NCBI GenBank assembly: GCA_002336895.1 | Contig: DDFC01000008.1 | Location: 124,001-188,000, forward strand | Source: Verrucomicrobiaceae bacterium UBA1938 | GTDB taxonomy: Bacteria; Verrucomicrobiota; Verrucomicrobiia; Verrucomicrobiales; Verrucomicrobiaceae | DNA length: 64,000 bases | Direction of reading: 5' to 3' | Shown here: piece by piece, positions 9,801-18,437 of the stretch | How the letters are laid out: each line of letters begins with the position of its first letter | How positions within the stretch are numbered: position 1 is the stretch's first letter | Program-made: the position numbers and the translations under genes | The notes under the pieces: model-generated | The model's database searches: none | Told to the model about the DNA's origin: nothing | The model's input: only the letters and a program-made list of their open reading frames with translations

Positions 9801-9867
9801 CGATGAGCAGAACCTGGTGGAAAAAATCGCCGCGCTCAAAGAGCAGATCTCCGAGCTGCGCGTGTAG
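6850..9867 (+). CDS. Very long coiled-coil protein without recognised head domain
   Basis: About 1,005 residues if started at the ATG at 6850, which sits 7 nt after an excellent Shine-Dalgarno sequence (AGGAAGGTGG, 6833-6842). An in-frame ATG at 6811 has no such signal. Almost the whole chain is heptad-rich and full of Q, E, A, R and L, resembling SMC/myosin-like rods, but there is no Walker A/B ATPase motif, signal peptide or membrane segment. An Ala/Ser/Pro linker at about 890-910 separates a short helical tail. A structural or cytoskeletal scaffold role is plausible by shape only. Coiled-coil composition makes database similarity unreliable. Confidence 0.8.
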   Translation: MKAPTAHSMPAGRVMELSTAAADAQAAYERWRAELQNVQQHHQMRTQELHQITRLHEQKTSEVNRLLSLEASLNDQLGKLNTHRELMLGRLQEINSRYLQDQGRLEQTQQQLSEWQNHKQNVEAQVEAAARQLTGLKAEASMLDERSSELSDLLQKAIDEVTRQQERIVEARGMVARQETRQQELAVNIARMEVSSQQAEANLKLKQERLSHLEEAGSRATSQVVDLTNRCQALEKDFALLAAQCRDGESSLNLTRSAIVEERSRLQDARQALEQAARQRTSLEQEISTLAAQRTAAAARLGELQAESVQQEQELVSLREQRAESESEFADLKATERQAADLLATRRAELARAEEKLGTALNECQETAALQAELGRNVAELETREAATTEQIRTLTQELTELGARRQQMQNQISETEASLAALQEQQRSLGAEIAVLVATRQSTTESLNACRADLAGTEERLQTTRNECLATESRLASLTQSVQERQEHESLLGDRIHTLESQARHLDTQTQEQSTKLEGLRQERISAEIELQRLGQQHQEAGIRLETRHSEIETVSNRLQQAQEECRQSEERRTSLTHEVDALVLRQQNQENLLKEIESQIARREQEREAAAAATRQAQLEHETTAASVAAARKELSEQQAGVAAATAKLSDLQASTNSAEDAFATARATLAAEEHKLAETRTAFESLSQELTLAHDIKISQEVLAARQAKMAATEQQLAELTRQVEEATQRRAQLETAVNEATQQIATATARCDAVNHQETEARQRVEQLGAQEKELREEIATLTTSAQQERTVYDELRSISKEARQVHENESAGLAAQLKDSRQQISSWENHLSALLDWKERMDHSLTRAQQSDDDTPEARGARDEVHMALSAIRHIMDRIQTTKAEVAAAASAPASSPVAEDARNNSGVLGEIKAGSRLNRLREELQREESRLQFLRQNSRALEIRSRSRPQAQLVLEGQTGSAQDGASYWEERIKRAAADEQNLVEKIAALKEQISELRV

Positions 9868-9894
9868 TGTGGCTGCGGAGAGGTGGGGCTGACA

Positions 9895-10881
9895 TCACTT
9901 CTTTGTGAAGGTCCGGCGACGCTCAAACTTGGGCCTCACACGGCCTTTGAGCTGAAGAAACCGTCCCGCCACCAGCAGCACGATCACGATGACTGCACGG
10001 ATCATCCACTGGCGCTCATCGCTCAGGCCGGACTGTGGTTTGATCTGAAGAGGGGCTGCCAGGGAGACTCCGGGCTGCCCAGCGGGTGCGGCACCGCTGT
10101 CATCCTCAGACATGGGCACGGGGCCCATGCCGGTGGCGGAGATGGCTGCGGCTGAGGCGGGAGTGTTGGAGGCCATCGCCCGTGGGGCGGTGGGCATGGC
10201 GTCCTCCGCAGGATCGGATTTCATGCCGGACTCGTTTCCCTTTGGCTTCTCGGCCTGCTTCAGGAAGGGATCATCCGCATAGCCGGTGTCGTAGGTGTAT
10301 TCAGGCTCCTGCACGCTGAAGGACACCTCTTCGATTCGCCCGTCCTGCTCAAACACTCCGCGGATGGTTTGCATGGGGCCGGTCTGCTCAAAGATCTCAA
10401 AGCCCAGCCAGAAGTCCTCCAGCCTGCGGCCCTCGAGTGTCTGCACAAAGGTCACGTCCATGTTCCGCGCCGCATACTCGGGCTCGGCCATCGGCTTGGT
10501 TTCCTCCGGGTTCGGCCAGATGGGCTGAAAGTGCACGCCAGAGCCCAGCAGCGCCTTCCTGCCATTGATCTGCAAATGGATGTGCTGGTTCAGATACGTG
10601 GCGATCTTCGGCTGCGCCGCCGACAGCTCTTCCATGCTGATCTTGGAGTCGCCATCCGTGTCGATTCCCGTGAAGCGTGTGAGCGTCAGCAGATTAAACG
10701 TCAGCCGGATCTCCAGTTTGTGCGGCGTGGGCCGCACCCGCATCTCGCTCTGGTCAGCGGGGTGGGCGGTGGCAGGGGGCTGACCTGCCAAAGCGAAAAT
10801 GACGACAGGCAGCGCGCTTCTCAGCCACCAGAGGGATGTGGAGAAATAAGACCTACGGGACACAGGGGACGCATAGGCCAT
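9895..10881 (-). CDS. Membrane-anchored exported protein with an EF-hand-like loop
   Basis: 328 residues. An N-terminal hydrophobic segment (LRSALPVVIFALAG) ending near AxAHP suggests export. Residues ~70-85 (GIDTDGDSKISMEEL) match a single EF-hand calcium loop. The preceding stretch (HPADQSEMRVRP...LEIRLTFNLLTL) resembles the N-terminal part of proteins found next to HupE/UreJ-type membrane proteins. A Pro/Ala-rich linker (about 215-265) leads to one transmembrane helix (AVIVIVLLVAGRFL) and a basic tail. It overlaps nothing, lies 20 bp downstream of the PHP-domain gene and is probably its co-transcribed partner. Function unknown. Confidence 0.7.
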   Translation of the reverse strand: MAYASPVSRRSYFSTSLWWLRSALPVVIFALAGQPPATAHPADQSEMRVRPTPHKLEIRLTFNLLTLTRFTGIDTDGDSKISMEELSAAQPKIATYLNQHIHLQINGRKALLGSGVHFQPIWPNPEETKPMAEPEYAARNMDVTFVQTLEGRRLEDFWLGFEIFEQTGPMQTIRGVFEQDGRIEEVSFSVQEPEYTYDTGYADDPFLKQAEKPKGNESGMKSDPAEDAMPTAPRAMASNTPASAAAISATGMGPVPMSEDDSGAAPAGQPGVSLAAPLQIKPQSGLSDERQWMIRAVIVIVLLVAGRFLQLKGRVRPKFERRRTFTKK

Positions 10882-10901
10882 ATTTCTTCATTCGTCATTC
10901 A

Positions 10902-13900
10902 TTACTCCAGTGTGATCCACATCGGCGACACCCACACCAGCTCTCCATTCGTCTGCTCACCGCGGAAGTAGTAGTAGCTGGTCTTGCCTTTCTCCGGCTT
11001 CGGGTCGGTCCAGGTAAGGTTGATCTCCTTTTCCTTTGGCGCGTTCATGGGGATTTCCACGTTGTCTTTGATCAGGGTCACTTTTTCAAAGGGCATGGTG
11101 CCGATGAGTTTCAGTGAGATCGTGGGCGCGCCTTTGACGGTGAATTCATCTCCCATCATGCGCTCCTTGCCATCAGCGGCTTTGCAGCGGCTGTCGGCGA
11201 TGATGTTGTCCGTGGCGCCGTAGGTGTGGCGCTGGCGCATGGCCTTGATGATGCCCTCGCGGCTGTAGTCTTCGGCCAGGATCATGGCGTAGCTGATGTG
11301 GGTGCTGCCGTGGTCGCTGCTGCTCTGGAAGCTGAACTTGTAGCCTTTGGCAAAGGCATCGCACACCCAGCCGCCGGGCTCCCAGCCGCCGATGGCGTCG
11401 TTCTCCGTGGGGCAGCGCGGGCAGCCGGGGTATTCGTAGTTCTGGCGTGCACCCTGGTAGATCTCCACCATGGGTTCAAATTCGCCGCCCCAGTTGCGCC
11501 AGTCGGTGCCCATGCTGCCCACGCTGGTGTGGCTGGCGCAGACGCCGCCGAACTGCTTGAGATATTTGTACAGCATGTTGGTGTCCGGTGCGGGCTCGTG
11601 CACGCGCACATCGCTCAGCGGCAGGCGGGGCAGGGTGCGCACGCCGCGCTGGGCAAAGACCACATTCCGGTGCCCCTCGGGATACACCACGCTGCGCTCG
11701 TAGCTGAACATGGGCGTGAAAGACTTGGGGATGAAAAAGGCGTCCGTGGTCTTCTGCGTCAGCCACCAGGAGTACTCGCGTCCGTTGCCGTTGTCGTGGT
11801 CGCCATTGCCGATCCAGTCCATGGACGCGGCATCAATGGCGTAGCGCCACATGTCTTCCAGCGGGCCGTCATTCGCACCGTCTCCGCTGATCTCGGTGTG
11901 GCGGTGGAACTCGCCACGCAGGATCTGCCGCTCTGTGCCGCCGATGGTGCTGCGGTAGCTGCGGATGGCGGCCAGTTCGGCACGCTCGGCCACGGTGCGC
12001 TTGCTGGGGGCGGGATTGTCCAGCGGCGGCTCGGCGCGGGGCTTGAGCACGGCGGCCTTCATGGGATCCGTGGTGTGCAGGCGGCTGAAATACACGTCGT
12101 TGTCAAAGGGGTCTTTGCTGGCATCCAGCGCGGCGTTGCCGCCTTTGCCGCCCGGGGTTTTGGAGCGGTTAAATTCGGCCATGCGGTCCATGCGGTGGTC
12201 GCTGCTGTGCGCCACGAAGAGCATCTTCGGCCCGGCGGCCAGGGCGGGGAGGTTGTACATCAGGTTGTCGCTGTGCGGGATGGAGATGGGGCCCACCCAT
12301 TTGTCTCCCTCCAGATAAGCGGCCACGCTGCCCCAGGTGCTGCCCAGCGGGCCACGGAAGCTGTTGAGCCGTGTGCGGGCGATGAGCCAGATGCGCCCCT
12401 CGGCATCGCAGGTGATGCGGCCCAGATTGTTGAACGTCTGCGGGCCTGTGGCCTCGGCATGCGCTCCCGGTGCGCCACGGCGCTCGGCGGGTTTTTCAAA
12501 GGCCAGTCCATCTGGTGCTTCAGGACTCTTGGGAGGCGCAGGGGCGGTCACATCGGCACCGCGTCCCTTGCCCTTCTTTCCTTTGCCACGTGCCTGGGCT
12601 GCGATGGCTCCGGGCAGTGCCTCGGCGATGTTTCCCTGCGGCTCCTGCCAGGCCTTGCCATCCCACACGGCGATGCCGATTTCACGGTTGCGGTACAGGC
12701 CGATGCCGTCGTTGCTGTCATAGGCACCCCAGTCCTTGCCCCAGGTGGCACCGCTCTTTTCATAGGCCACCCACACGCGGCCTTCGTGGTCGTAGGTCAC
12801 GGCGGCACGGGCCTCATACTGTGGAGTATTGGCCACGGCCATGGGCTTGGCTGCGGTCTTGCCGTCTGCCTCCAAGGTGCACATCCAGATGTCGTAGTCG
12901 CCTTTCTCATAGGTGTCCCAAGCCAGGGCAAACCGGCCGCTGCCATCGGCGCGCGGATCGGAGCTGATGGCGGGGTTCCAGCAGTTTCCGCTGCTCTTGG
13001 AAACCGTCTGTGCCGCAGCCCAGGCACCACCTTCATGTACACGGGTGCGGATCTCAAACTTCCCCTCGTGCGCCGCCATCCACGCCAGCACCAGCGTGCC
13101 TTTGGTGGAGCGGGCGAGCACCGGATTGAGGTCATTGCCGGAAGACTTGGAGAGATTTTCCACCGGGCCCAGTTTGCCTTCGGTAAAGTGGCGGGCGAGG
13201 ATCTCAAAGTTACCCTCCAGGCGCTCGCTCCACACGATCCACGCACCGCCCTTGCCATCCACGGCCACGGCGGATTTGTAGATGTCGCGTCCCGGCTCCG
13301 TGACGGCGATGCGCGCCTCCTCCCACTGCTTTGTCTTGCGCAGGTGCAGCCAGAGCTGGTCGCCGCCTGCTGGGGTGTTCAGGAAGGAGAGGTCCTCCGG
13401 CTCCTTTTCCCAGCGCTTGGCGCGCTCGTCGCGGTCGATGCCCGGGGTGAAACTCTGATAAACGAGGAAGCCGTGACCCTCTGCATCAAACGCCAGGGCG
13501 GGGAAGTCATCGTCCGTGCGCTCTGTGGTAAACTTGCGGAGGGGATAGGCCGTCTGCTGCACGGCGATGCGGCCCTCCATGAGGTCCAGCGCCTCGCCGG
13601 GCTTTACATCCGCGAGCTTGAAGCTCACCTTTCCCTGCGCGGTGGTCACCTCCACGCTGCTCTCCGGTGTCACCTCCTTCAGCTTTACAAACACGCCGTT
13701 TTCAAAAATGGGCCCCAGCTGCCTGGACATCTGGCCGATCTTCTTGGGGTTGTTTCCACGCCCCTTGTTCGGGCCTGCGCCCGCAGGCGTGCGGCTGCTG
13801 GCCTGCCAGGCGTTCTTGCCCTTGACCATGTCCTTCTGCTCAAAGCGGTAGCCGCTGACCTCCTGCACCTCGCCGGGGGAGACGGTGATGGAGCCATCCC

Positions 13901-14006
13901 ATACGGTGGATTCCTTGTCATTCAGCCCCAGATGGATCAGCAGCGCGGAGTCTGCAGCCGAGGCGATGCCGCCGAGCAAAAGGAGGGGTAGCAGGAAATG
14001 TTTCAT
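10902..14006 (-). CDS. Secreted PHP/DUF3604-type protein with N-terminal propeller-like region
   Basis: 1,034 residues from the ATG at 14006, which opens a clear signal peptide (MKHFLLPLLLLGGIASAADS). Residues ~110-600 contain repeated beta stretches such as 'AVDGKGGAWIVWSE', 'CDAEGRIWLIAR' and 'DHEGRVWVAYE', fitting a beta-propeller. The C-terminal part (~695-1034) carries GEFHRHTEISGDG, GNGDHDNG and SSDHGS, the metal-binding signatures of the PHP phosphoesterase superfamily (DUF3604 type). A hydrolytic role outside the cytoplasm is likely, with substrate unknown. The 245 bp to the divergent cytochrome gene hold both promoters. The opposite strand carries a long 921-codon open frame that I regard as a shadow. 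Confidence 0.82.
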   Translation of the reverse strand: MKHFLLPLLLLGGIASAADSALLIHLGLNDKESTVWDGSITVSPGEVQEVSGYRFEQKDMVKGKNAWQASSRTPAGAGPNKGRGNNPKKIGQMSRQLGPIFENGVFVKLKEVTPESSVEVTTAQGKVSFKLADVKPGEALDLMEGRIAVQQTAYPLRKFTTERTDDDFPALAFDAEGHGFLVYQSFTPGIDRDERAKRWEKEPEDLSFLNTPAGGDQLWLHLRKTKQWEEARIAVTEPGRDIYKSAVAVDGKGGAWIVWSERLEGNFEILARHFTEGKLGPVENLSKSSGNDLNPVLARSTKGTLVLAWMAAHEGKFEIRTRVHEGGAWAAAQTVSKSSGNCWNPAISSDPRADGSGRFALAWDTYEKGDYDIWMCTLEADGKTAAKPMAVANTPQYEARAAVTYDHEGRVWVAYEKSGATWGKDWGAYDSNDGIGLYRNREIGIAVWDGKAWQEPQGNIAEALPGAIAAQARGKGKKGKGRGADVTAPAPPKSPEAPDGLAFEKPAERRGAPGAHAEATGPQTFNNLGRITCDAEGRIWLIARTRLNSFRGPLGSTWGSVAAYLEGDKWVGPISIPHSDNLMYNLPALAAGPKMLFVAHSSDHRMDRMAEFNRSKTPGGKGGNAALDASKDPFDNDVYFSRLHTTDPMKAAVLKPRAEPPLDNPAPSKRTVAERAELAAIRSYRSTIGGTERQILRGEFHRHTEISGDGANDGPLEDMWRYAIDAASMDWIGNGDHDNGNGREYSWWLTQKTTDAFFIPKSFTPMFSYERSVVYPEGHRNVVFAQRGVRTLPRLPLSDVRVHEPAPDTNMLYKYLKQFGGVCASHTSVGSMGTDWRNWGGEFEPMVEIYQGARQNYEYPGCPRCPTENDAIGGWEPGGWVCDAFAKGYKFSFQSSSDHGSTHISYAMILAEDYSREGIIKAMRQRHTYGATDNIIADSRCKAADGKERMMGDEFTVKGAPTISLKLIGTMPFEKVTLIKDNVEIPMNAPKEKEINLTWTDPKPEKGKTSYYYFRGEQTNGELVWVSPMWITLE

Positions 14007-14251
14007 GGGTTGGCGCGTGAAACGCCGTCTAACGACCGATCTCGCGACGAGTTGCGAGAAGTTTTCTCCTTCTTTCGAATCCGTGATTGACTCAAAACGG
14101 CACGAAGAATTAAAAACTTCGCAATTGGAAAATATGTGGGTGGTGGTTGGTAAAAGAACTGCTGCCTTTGCGTATTTCCAACGCCGTGCGCGCTGCGGCT
14201 CGTTCAAGTTCATCATACACCACATCATAACACCCGCTCAGACACCACCCC

Positions 14252-14608
14252 ATGAAGAAGACTGCTCTCTCCCTCCTCTGCCTTGCCATCGGCCTCAGCA
14301 CCGCCTCTGCAGATGATGTCATCAAAGGCGCCATGAAGAAGAATTTCAAGCCCGAGGACGCCATCGCCAAGAAGGTCGGCAAAGGTGAAGCCACGGATGC
14401 CGAACTCGACACCCTCATCAAGTGCGTGCAGGCCATCTGCGCCGCCACCCCTCCCAAGGGTGACAAGGCCGCCTGGGTGGAAAAGTGCAAAGGCATGGTG
14501 GCCGCCCTTCAGAAAGTGAAGGCCAAGGACTCCAGCGGCGTCAGCGAATTCAAGAAGGCCAACAACTGCAAGGCCTGCCACGACGTCTTCAAGGGTGCCG
14601 CCAAGTAA
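14252..14608 (+). CDS. Small periplasmic class II (c'-like) cytochrome
   Basis: 118 residues with a cleavable signal peptide (about residues 1-20, ending STASA). The single haem-binding motif CKACH is at 106-110, almost at the C-terminus, the arrangement of four-helix-bundle cytochromes c'/c-556. The body is predicted helical. Cys58, Cys63 and Cys79 are extra cysteines outside the haem motif. It would carry electrons in the periplasm or bind small ligands, but the partner is unknown. It is a monocistronic unit closed by a strong terminator. Confidence 0.78.
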   Translation: MKKTALSLLCLAIGLSTASADDVIKGAMKKNFKPEDAIAKKVGKGEATDAELDTLIKCVQAICAATPPKGDKAAWVEKCKGMVAALQKVKAKDSSGVSEFKKANNCKACHDVFKGAAK

Positions 14609-14647
14609 GGCATGTGACAGCGGCCCCCTGAATGGCCGTAAACTTCC

Positions 14648-14684
14648 GAAGGCCCCGTTGTCAAAAGCGGGGCCTTCTTTATTT
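14648..14684 (+). terminator. Rho-independent terminator
   Basis: A perfect 10-bp stem GAAGGCCCCG/CGGGGCCTTC (14648-14657 with 14668-14677), a 10-nt loop and a T-rich tail. It closes the cytochrome gene. Confidence 0.85.
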
Positions 14685-14731
14685 CTGCTTCTTGCGCGTC
14701 CGGGCAGATGCTCCAATATCCGGGGCAAACC

Positions 14732-15847
<1,116 letters not shown>

Positions 15848-15856
<9 letters not shown>

Positions 15857-15879
15857 GGATGAAAGTGCCGTGAGGATGA
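15848..15879 (+). repeat. Tandem 17-bp duplication over the stop codon
   Basis: GTGCCGTGAGGATGA occurs twice with a 17-bp period (15848-15862, 15865-15879). The first copy contains the stop codon of the Ldh-family gene, so the duplication does not change the protein. Confidence 0.8.
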
Positions 15880-15894
15880 TCGGCACCGGGATTT

Positions 15895-15996
15895 GGAGCA
15901 CATAAGGCGCGGTAGCGTCCTGGAGTGCTCCAGTCCTCTGGAGCTTTGAGCAGGCCGCAGGACGCTCGAAAGCGCCGAGGGCTGGCAAACTCCATG
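15895..15996 (-). repeat. Palindromic interspersed repeat, copy A
   Basis: On the minus strand this matches 47529-47629 at roughly four fifths of positions over about 100 bp. It contains two hairpins, one around CTCCAG-AGGA-CTGGAG and one around the GCCAGCCC...GGCGC region. It lies between the convergent Ldh-family gene and the metal-permease operon and encodes nothing convincing. Confidence 0.8.
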
Positions 15997-16038
15997 ACCT
16001 CACGCAAGAGTGATTAACTAGCAGAACCCCGCCCCGCC

Positions 16039-17298
16039 TCAGTAGATCATCGCATTGTCCGGCGCAGTGGTTTCCTCCACCTTCGTTGTTTCGATGATGG
16101 GGACGGTCTGGTTGCCTTCCTTTTTGTAGTTCATCTTGCCCACCACTTTGACCCAGGTCATGTCCTTGAATTCCGGGGCTTTCTTGCCGAAATCGACAGG
16201 CACGGAGTAGGGGCGGGCGTCGGCGGCGCAGCATTGCACCAGCATGCGGAAGATGCGCATGCGGTGTCCGTCGGCGTTGTTCACCTTTTCAGGCAGGATC
16301 TGCGCCACGGTCTCGACCATCTGGCCGGTCAGCACCTTCTGCACTTCGAGGTCGCCGCCGGTGTAGTAGAGCTCGGGCACTTCGAGGATGAAGTTTCCAT
16401 CCTTGCTCTGCGGCACCTGCTTCTTGAGATCTTCCAGAGTAAAGGTGCCGTAGCTCTTTGAGGCCTGCGCAGGGGCGGGGATGTTCTTGGGTGGTGTCTT
16501 GGTTTCCGCAGCAGCAGCGGAGGCTGCGGCGACTCCTGGAGGAGGCGTGCCAGCGGGCTTGGCGGTTGTGGCAGGAGGCAAGTCGGCAGCCTTGGGTGCG
16601 CTGGCGGTGGCTGACTGAGCTGGGGCTTTGGCCTTGTTCTGCAGGGAGAACTGGTCGGCGCGGGAGGTGTCGGTGTAGTTGGGGTCGTACAAGCCCTTGT
16701 TTACAATGGCGTTGGGGCTGTACCGGTCCGGGGTGGAAAGAGCGGCCCAGCTTAGCGGCGCAGCCAGGATCAGCAGCACCACGATGCGGCCCGGCCAGGA
16801 GCTCTCCTCTAGAATGCCGTGTGCATGGCCTTCATGTCCGTGATCATGCCCGCAGCAGCCGTGTTCGTGCTTGTGCTCATGACCATGGTCGTGGCCACCG
16901 CAGCAGCCATGCTCGTGTTTGTGCCCGTGATCGTGGCCGCAGGTTCCATGCTCGTGCTTGTGTTCATGGCCTCCGCAGCAGCCGTCTTTGTGAGAGTGGT
17001 CGTGGGCATGATCATGGTCGTGGCCGCAGCATTCCTTGTGGTCGTGGTCATGCTCATCATGGGAGTGGCCGTGGTCATGGCCTTCGCAGCCCACGTCCTC
17101 GGCTCCCATGGTCAGGAGATTGAAGAGGCCCAGCACACACAGGCCGATGCCGGAGACGAGCACCATCGGGCGGAAGATGCCGTCCGGCGGCAGGTAGTTG
17201 CTCAGACGACCGCTGATGTAAAAGTACAGCAGCACGCCGCCCCACAGCAGGAGCATGGCGACGCTGAGAAGGTGGACGAGGGTGCGGGTGGCACTCAT
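16039..17298 (-). CDS. TIGR03943/DUF1980-type permease subunit with a His-rich metal-binding insert
   Basis: 419 residues. Two N-terminal transmembrane helices (about 8-28 and 42-62) are followed by a ~90-residue cytoplasmic or periplasmic stretch (about 73-162) made largely of HDH, HEH, GHDHGH and CC units. A third helix (WPGRIVVLLILAAPLSWAAL) follows, then an Ala/Pro/Lys linker and a C-terminal domain with CCAADARPYSVPVDF, the hallmark of the YcgQ/DUF1980 partner of YcgR-type permeases. It starts 6 bp after the permease gene, so they form an operon. The pair probably moves a transition metal (Zn, Cu or Ni), with the His-rich loop as a metal buffer. The metal itself is an inference. Confidence 0.85.
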   Translation of the reverse strand: MSATRTLVHLLSVAMLLLWGGVLLYFYISGRLSNYLPPDGIFRPMVLVSGIGLCVLGLFNLLTMGAEDVGCEGHDHGHSHDEHDHDHKECCGHDHDHAHDHSHKDGCCGGHEHKHEHGTCGHDHGHKHEHGCCGGHDHGHEHKHEHGCCGHDHGHEGHAHGILEESSWPGRIVVLLILAAPLSWAALSTPDRYSPNAIVNKGLYDPNYTDTSRADQFSLQNKAKAPAQSATASAPKAADLPPATTAKPAGTPPPGVAAASAAAAETKTPPKNIPAPAQASKSYGTFTLEDLKKQVPQSKDGNFILEVPELYYTGGDLEVQKVLTGQMVETVAQILPEKVNNADGHRMRIFRMLVQCCAADARPYSVPVDFGKKAPEFKDMTWVKVVGKMNYKKEGNQTVPIIETTKVEETTAPDNAMIY

Positions 17299-17304
17299 GG
17301 CAGT

Positions 17305-18300
17305 TTAAGGTTTGGTGTGAAGGAGTTGGATCAGGCCCATCCAGGGGCTGCTAAGCAGGCCGATCAGCACAAACAGCCCCACCAGCAGATATACGACCAC
17401 CTTCCGCTGGAAGACGCCGGAGTACATGAAGAGAAGCTTGATGTCCATCATGGGGCCGAAGACCAGGAAGGCCAGCTTGGCGGCCATGGAGAAGGCGGTC
17501 ATCGGCGCGGCGATGAAGGCGTCCGAGGTGCTGCAGAGGGAGAGCACGATGGCCAGTCCCATGAGGGACGGGATGGCCAGCCAGTCATTGCCCGCCACGG
17601 TGTTCAGCAGAGACTGGTTGATCTGCGTGTTGAAGGCGGAGGTGATGACCACGCCGATGGCGAAGTACATCGCTGTATCGAGGAAGTCGCGCATGGAACT
17701 GCGCATGGCGTGCACCAGCTTGCCATTGAATCCAGCGGCTGGGGCGTGCGTGTGGCCGTGGTCATGGGCATCTTCAGCTCCGGCGTTTTCAATCTTGTTG
17801 GCAATGCTGTGCCGCAGCACCTGGCCCGGCTTGAACCGCAGCACCACCAGACCCACGATGACCGCTACGAGGTAACCCAGCGAGAGACGAGCGATGGTCA
17901 TGGTGGCATTTCCGGCCGTGGAGAGGCCAAGGCCCTGGAATTCCTTGAACGCCGTCATCGTGCTGATGGCCACGATGGGGTTCATGATGGGGGCGGAGAG
18001 CATGTAAGTCACCGCGCAGGAGAGTGGCAGCCCCTTCTGCACCAGACGGCGGATCACCGGCACCACGGCGCACTCGCAGACTGGAAAGACGAGGCCAAGG
18101 AAACCGGCGATCAGCGTGGACAGCAGCTTGCTCTTGGGCAGCACGCGATCCAGCAGCTTGGCGGGCAGGAAGGCGTCGATTATTCCAGAAAAGACCGTGC
18201 CGATGAGGATGTACGGGGCTCCTTCAAAGACAATGCTCAGGAAAGCCATGAGGACATCCCCCATGCGGCTGGGTGCGGGCAGTTCGGCTAGAAAAATCAT
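17305..18300 (-). CDS. DUF318/YraQ-type permease (SO_0444-like metal efflux family)
   Basis: 331 residues with about eight hydrophobic helices. Two homologous halves show the VFPVCECAVVPVIRRL segment (cysteine in the first half) and the later LCSTSDAFIAAPM segment (cysteine in the second half), as in the YraQ/ArsP-like permease superfamily. A His-containing loop (EDAHDHGHTHAPA, about 178-190) lies between the halves. It is first in an operon with the His-rich DUF1980 subunit. A Fur-box-like dyad lies 93 bp upstream of the start. Metal or metalloid export is the likely role. Confidence 0.87.
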   Translation of the reverse strand: MIFLAELPAPSRMGDVLMAFLSIVFEGAPYILIGTVFSGIIDAFLPAKLLDRVLPKSKLLSTLIAGFLGLVFPVCECAVVPVIRRLVQKGLPLSCAVTYMLSAPIMNPIVAISTMTAFKEFQGLGLSTAGNATMTIARLSLGYLVAVIVGLVVLRFKPGQVLRHSIANKIENAGAEDAHDHGHTHAPAAGFNGKLVHAMRSSMRDFLDTAMYFAIGVVITSAFNTQINQSLLNTVAGNDWLAIPSLMGLAIVLSLCSTSDAFIAAPMTAFSMAAKLAFLVFGPMMDIKLLFMYSGVFQRKVVVYLLVGLFVLIGLLSSPWMGLIQLLHTKP

Positions 18301-18392
18301 GAAGTTGGGATGAACCCTTTTAAACGCTCTGGAAAGGCGGGTTCAAGCGGGAAAGAATGGCGAAATAGTGGAATCTTGGCTTGGGGGATGTA

Positions 18393-18411
18393 GAGAATGA
18401 GATTGATTCTC
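18393..18411. promoter_or_regulatory. Fur-family-box-like dyad
   Basis: GAGAATGAGATTGATTCTC has perfect 6-bp arms and matches the classical 19-bp Fur box at 14 of 19 positions by hand alignment. It sits in the divergent region between the metal-permease operon and a pseudopilin gene. A Fur/Zur-type repressor controlling the permease is the natural reading; no such regulator is in the window. Confidence 0.45.
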
Positions 18412-18437
18412 GAGGGTGGTTTTGCTGGAATTAGCCC

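Noticed and set aside
11226..13991. 921-codon open frame on the plus strand
   Set aside because: It is exactly antisense to the secreted PHP/DUF3604 gene, has no family match by eye and an Ala/Gly/Val/His-biased composition typical of shadows in high-GC DNA.
16809..17100. Regular short repeats that could suggest a CRISPR or VNTR
   Set aside because: The repeats are codons for His/Asp/Gly in the permease subunit, with no unique spacers of equal length.
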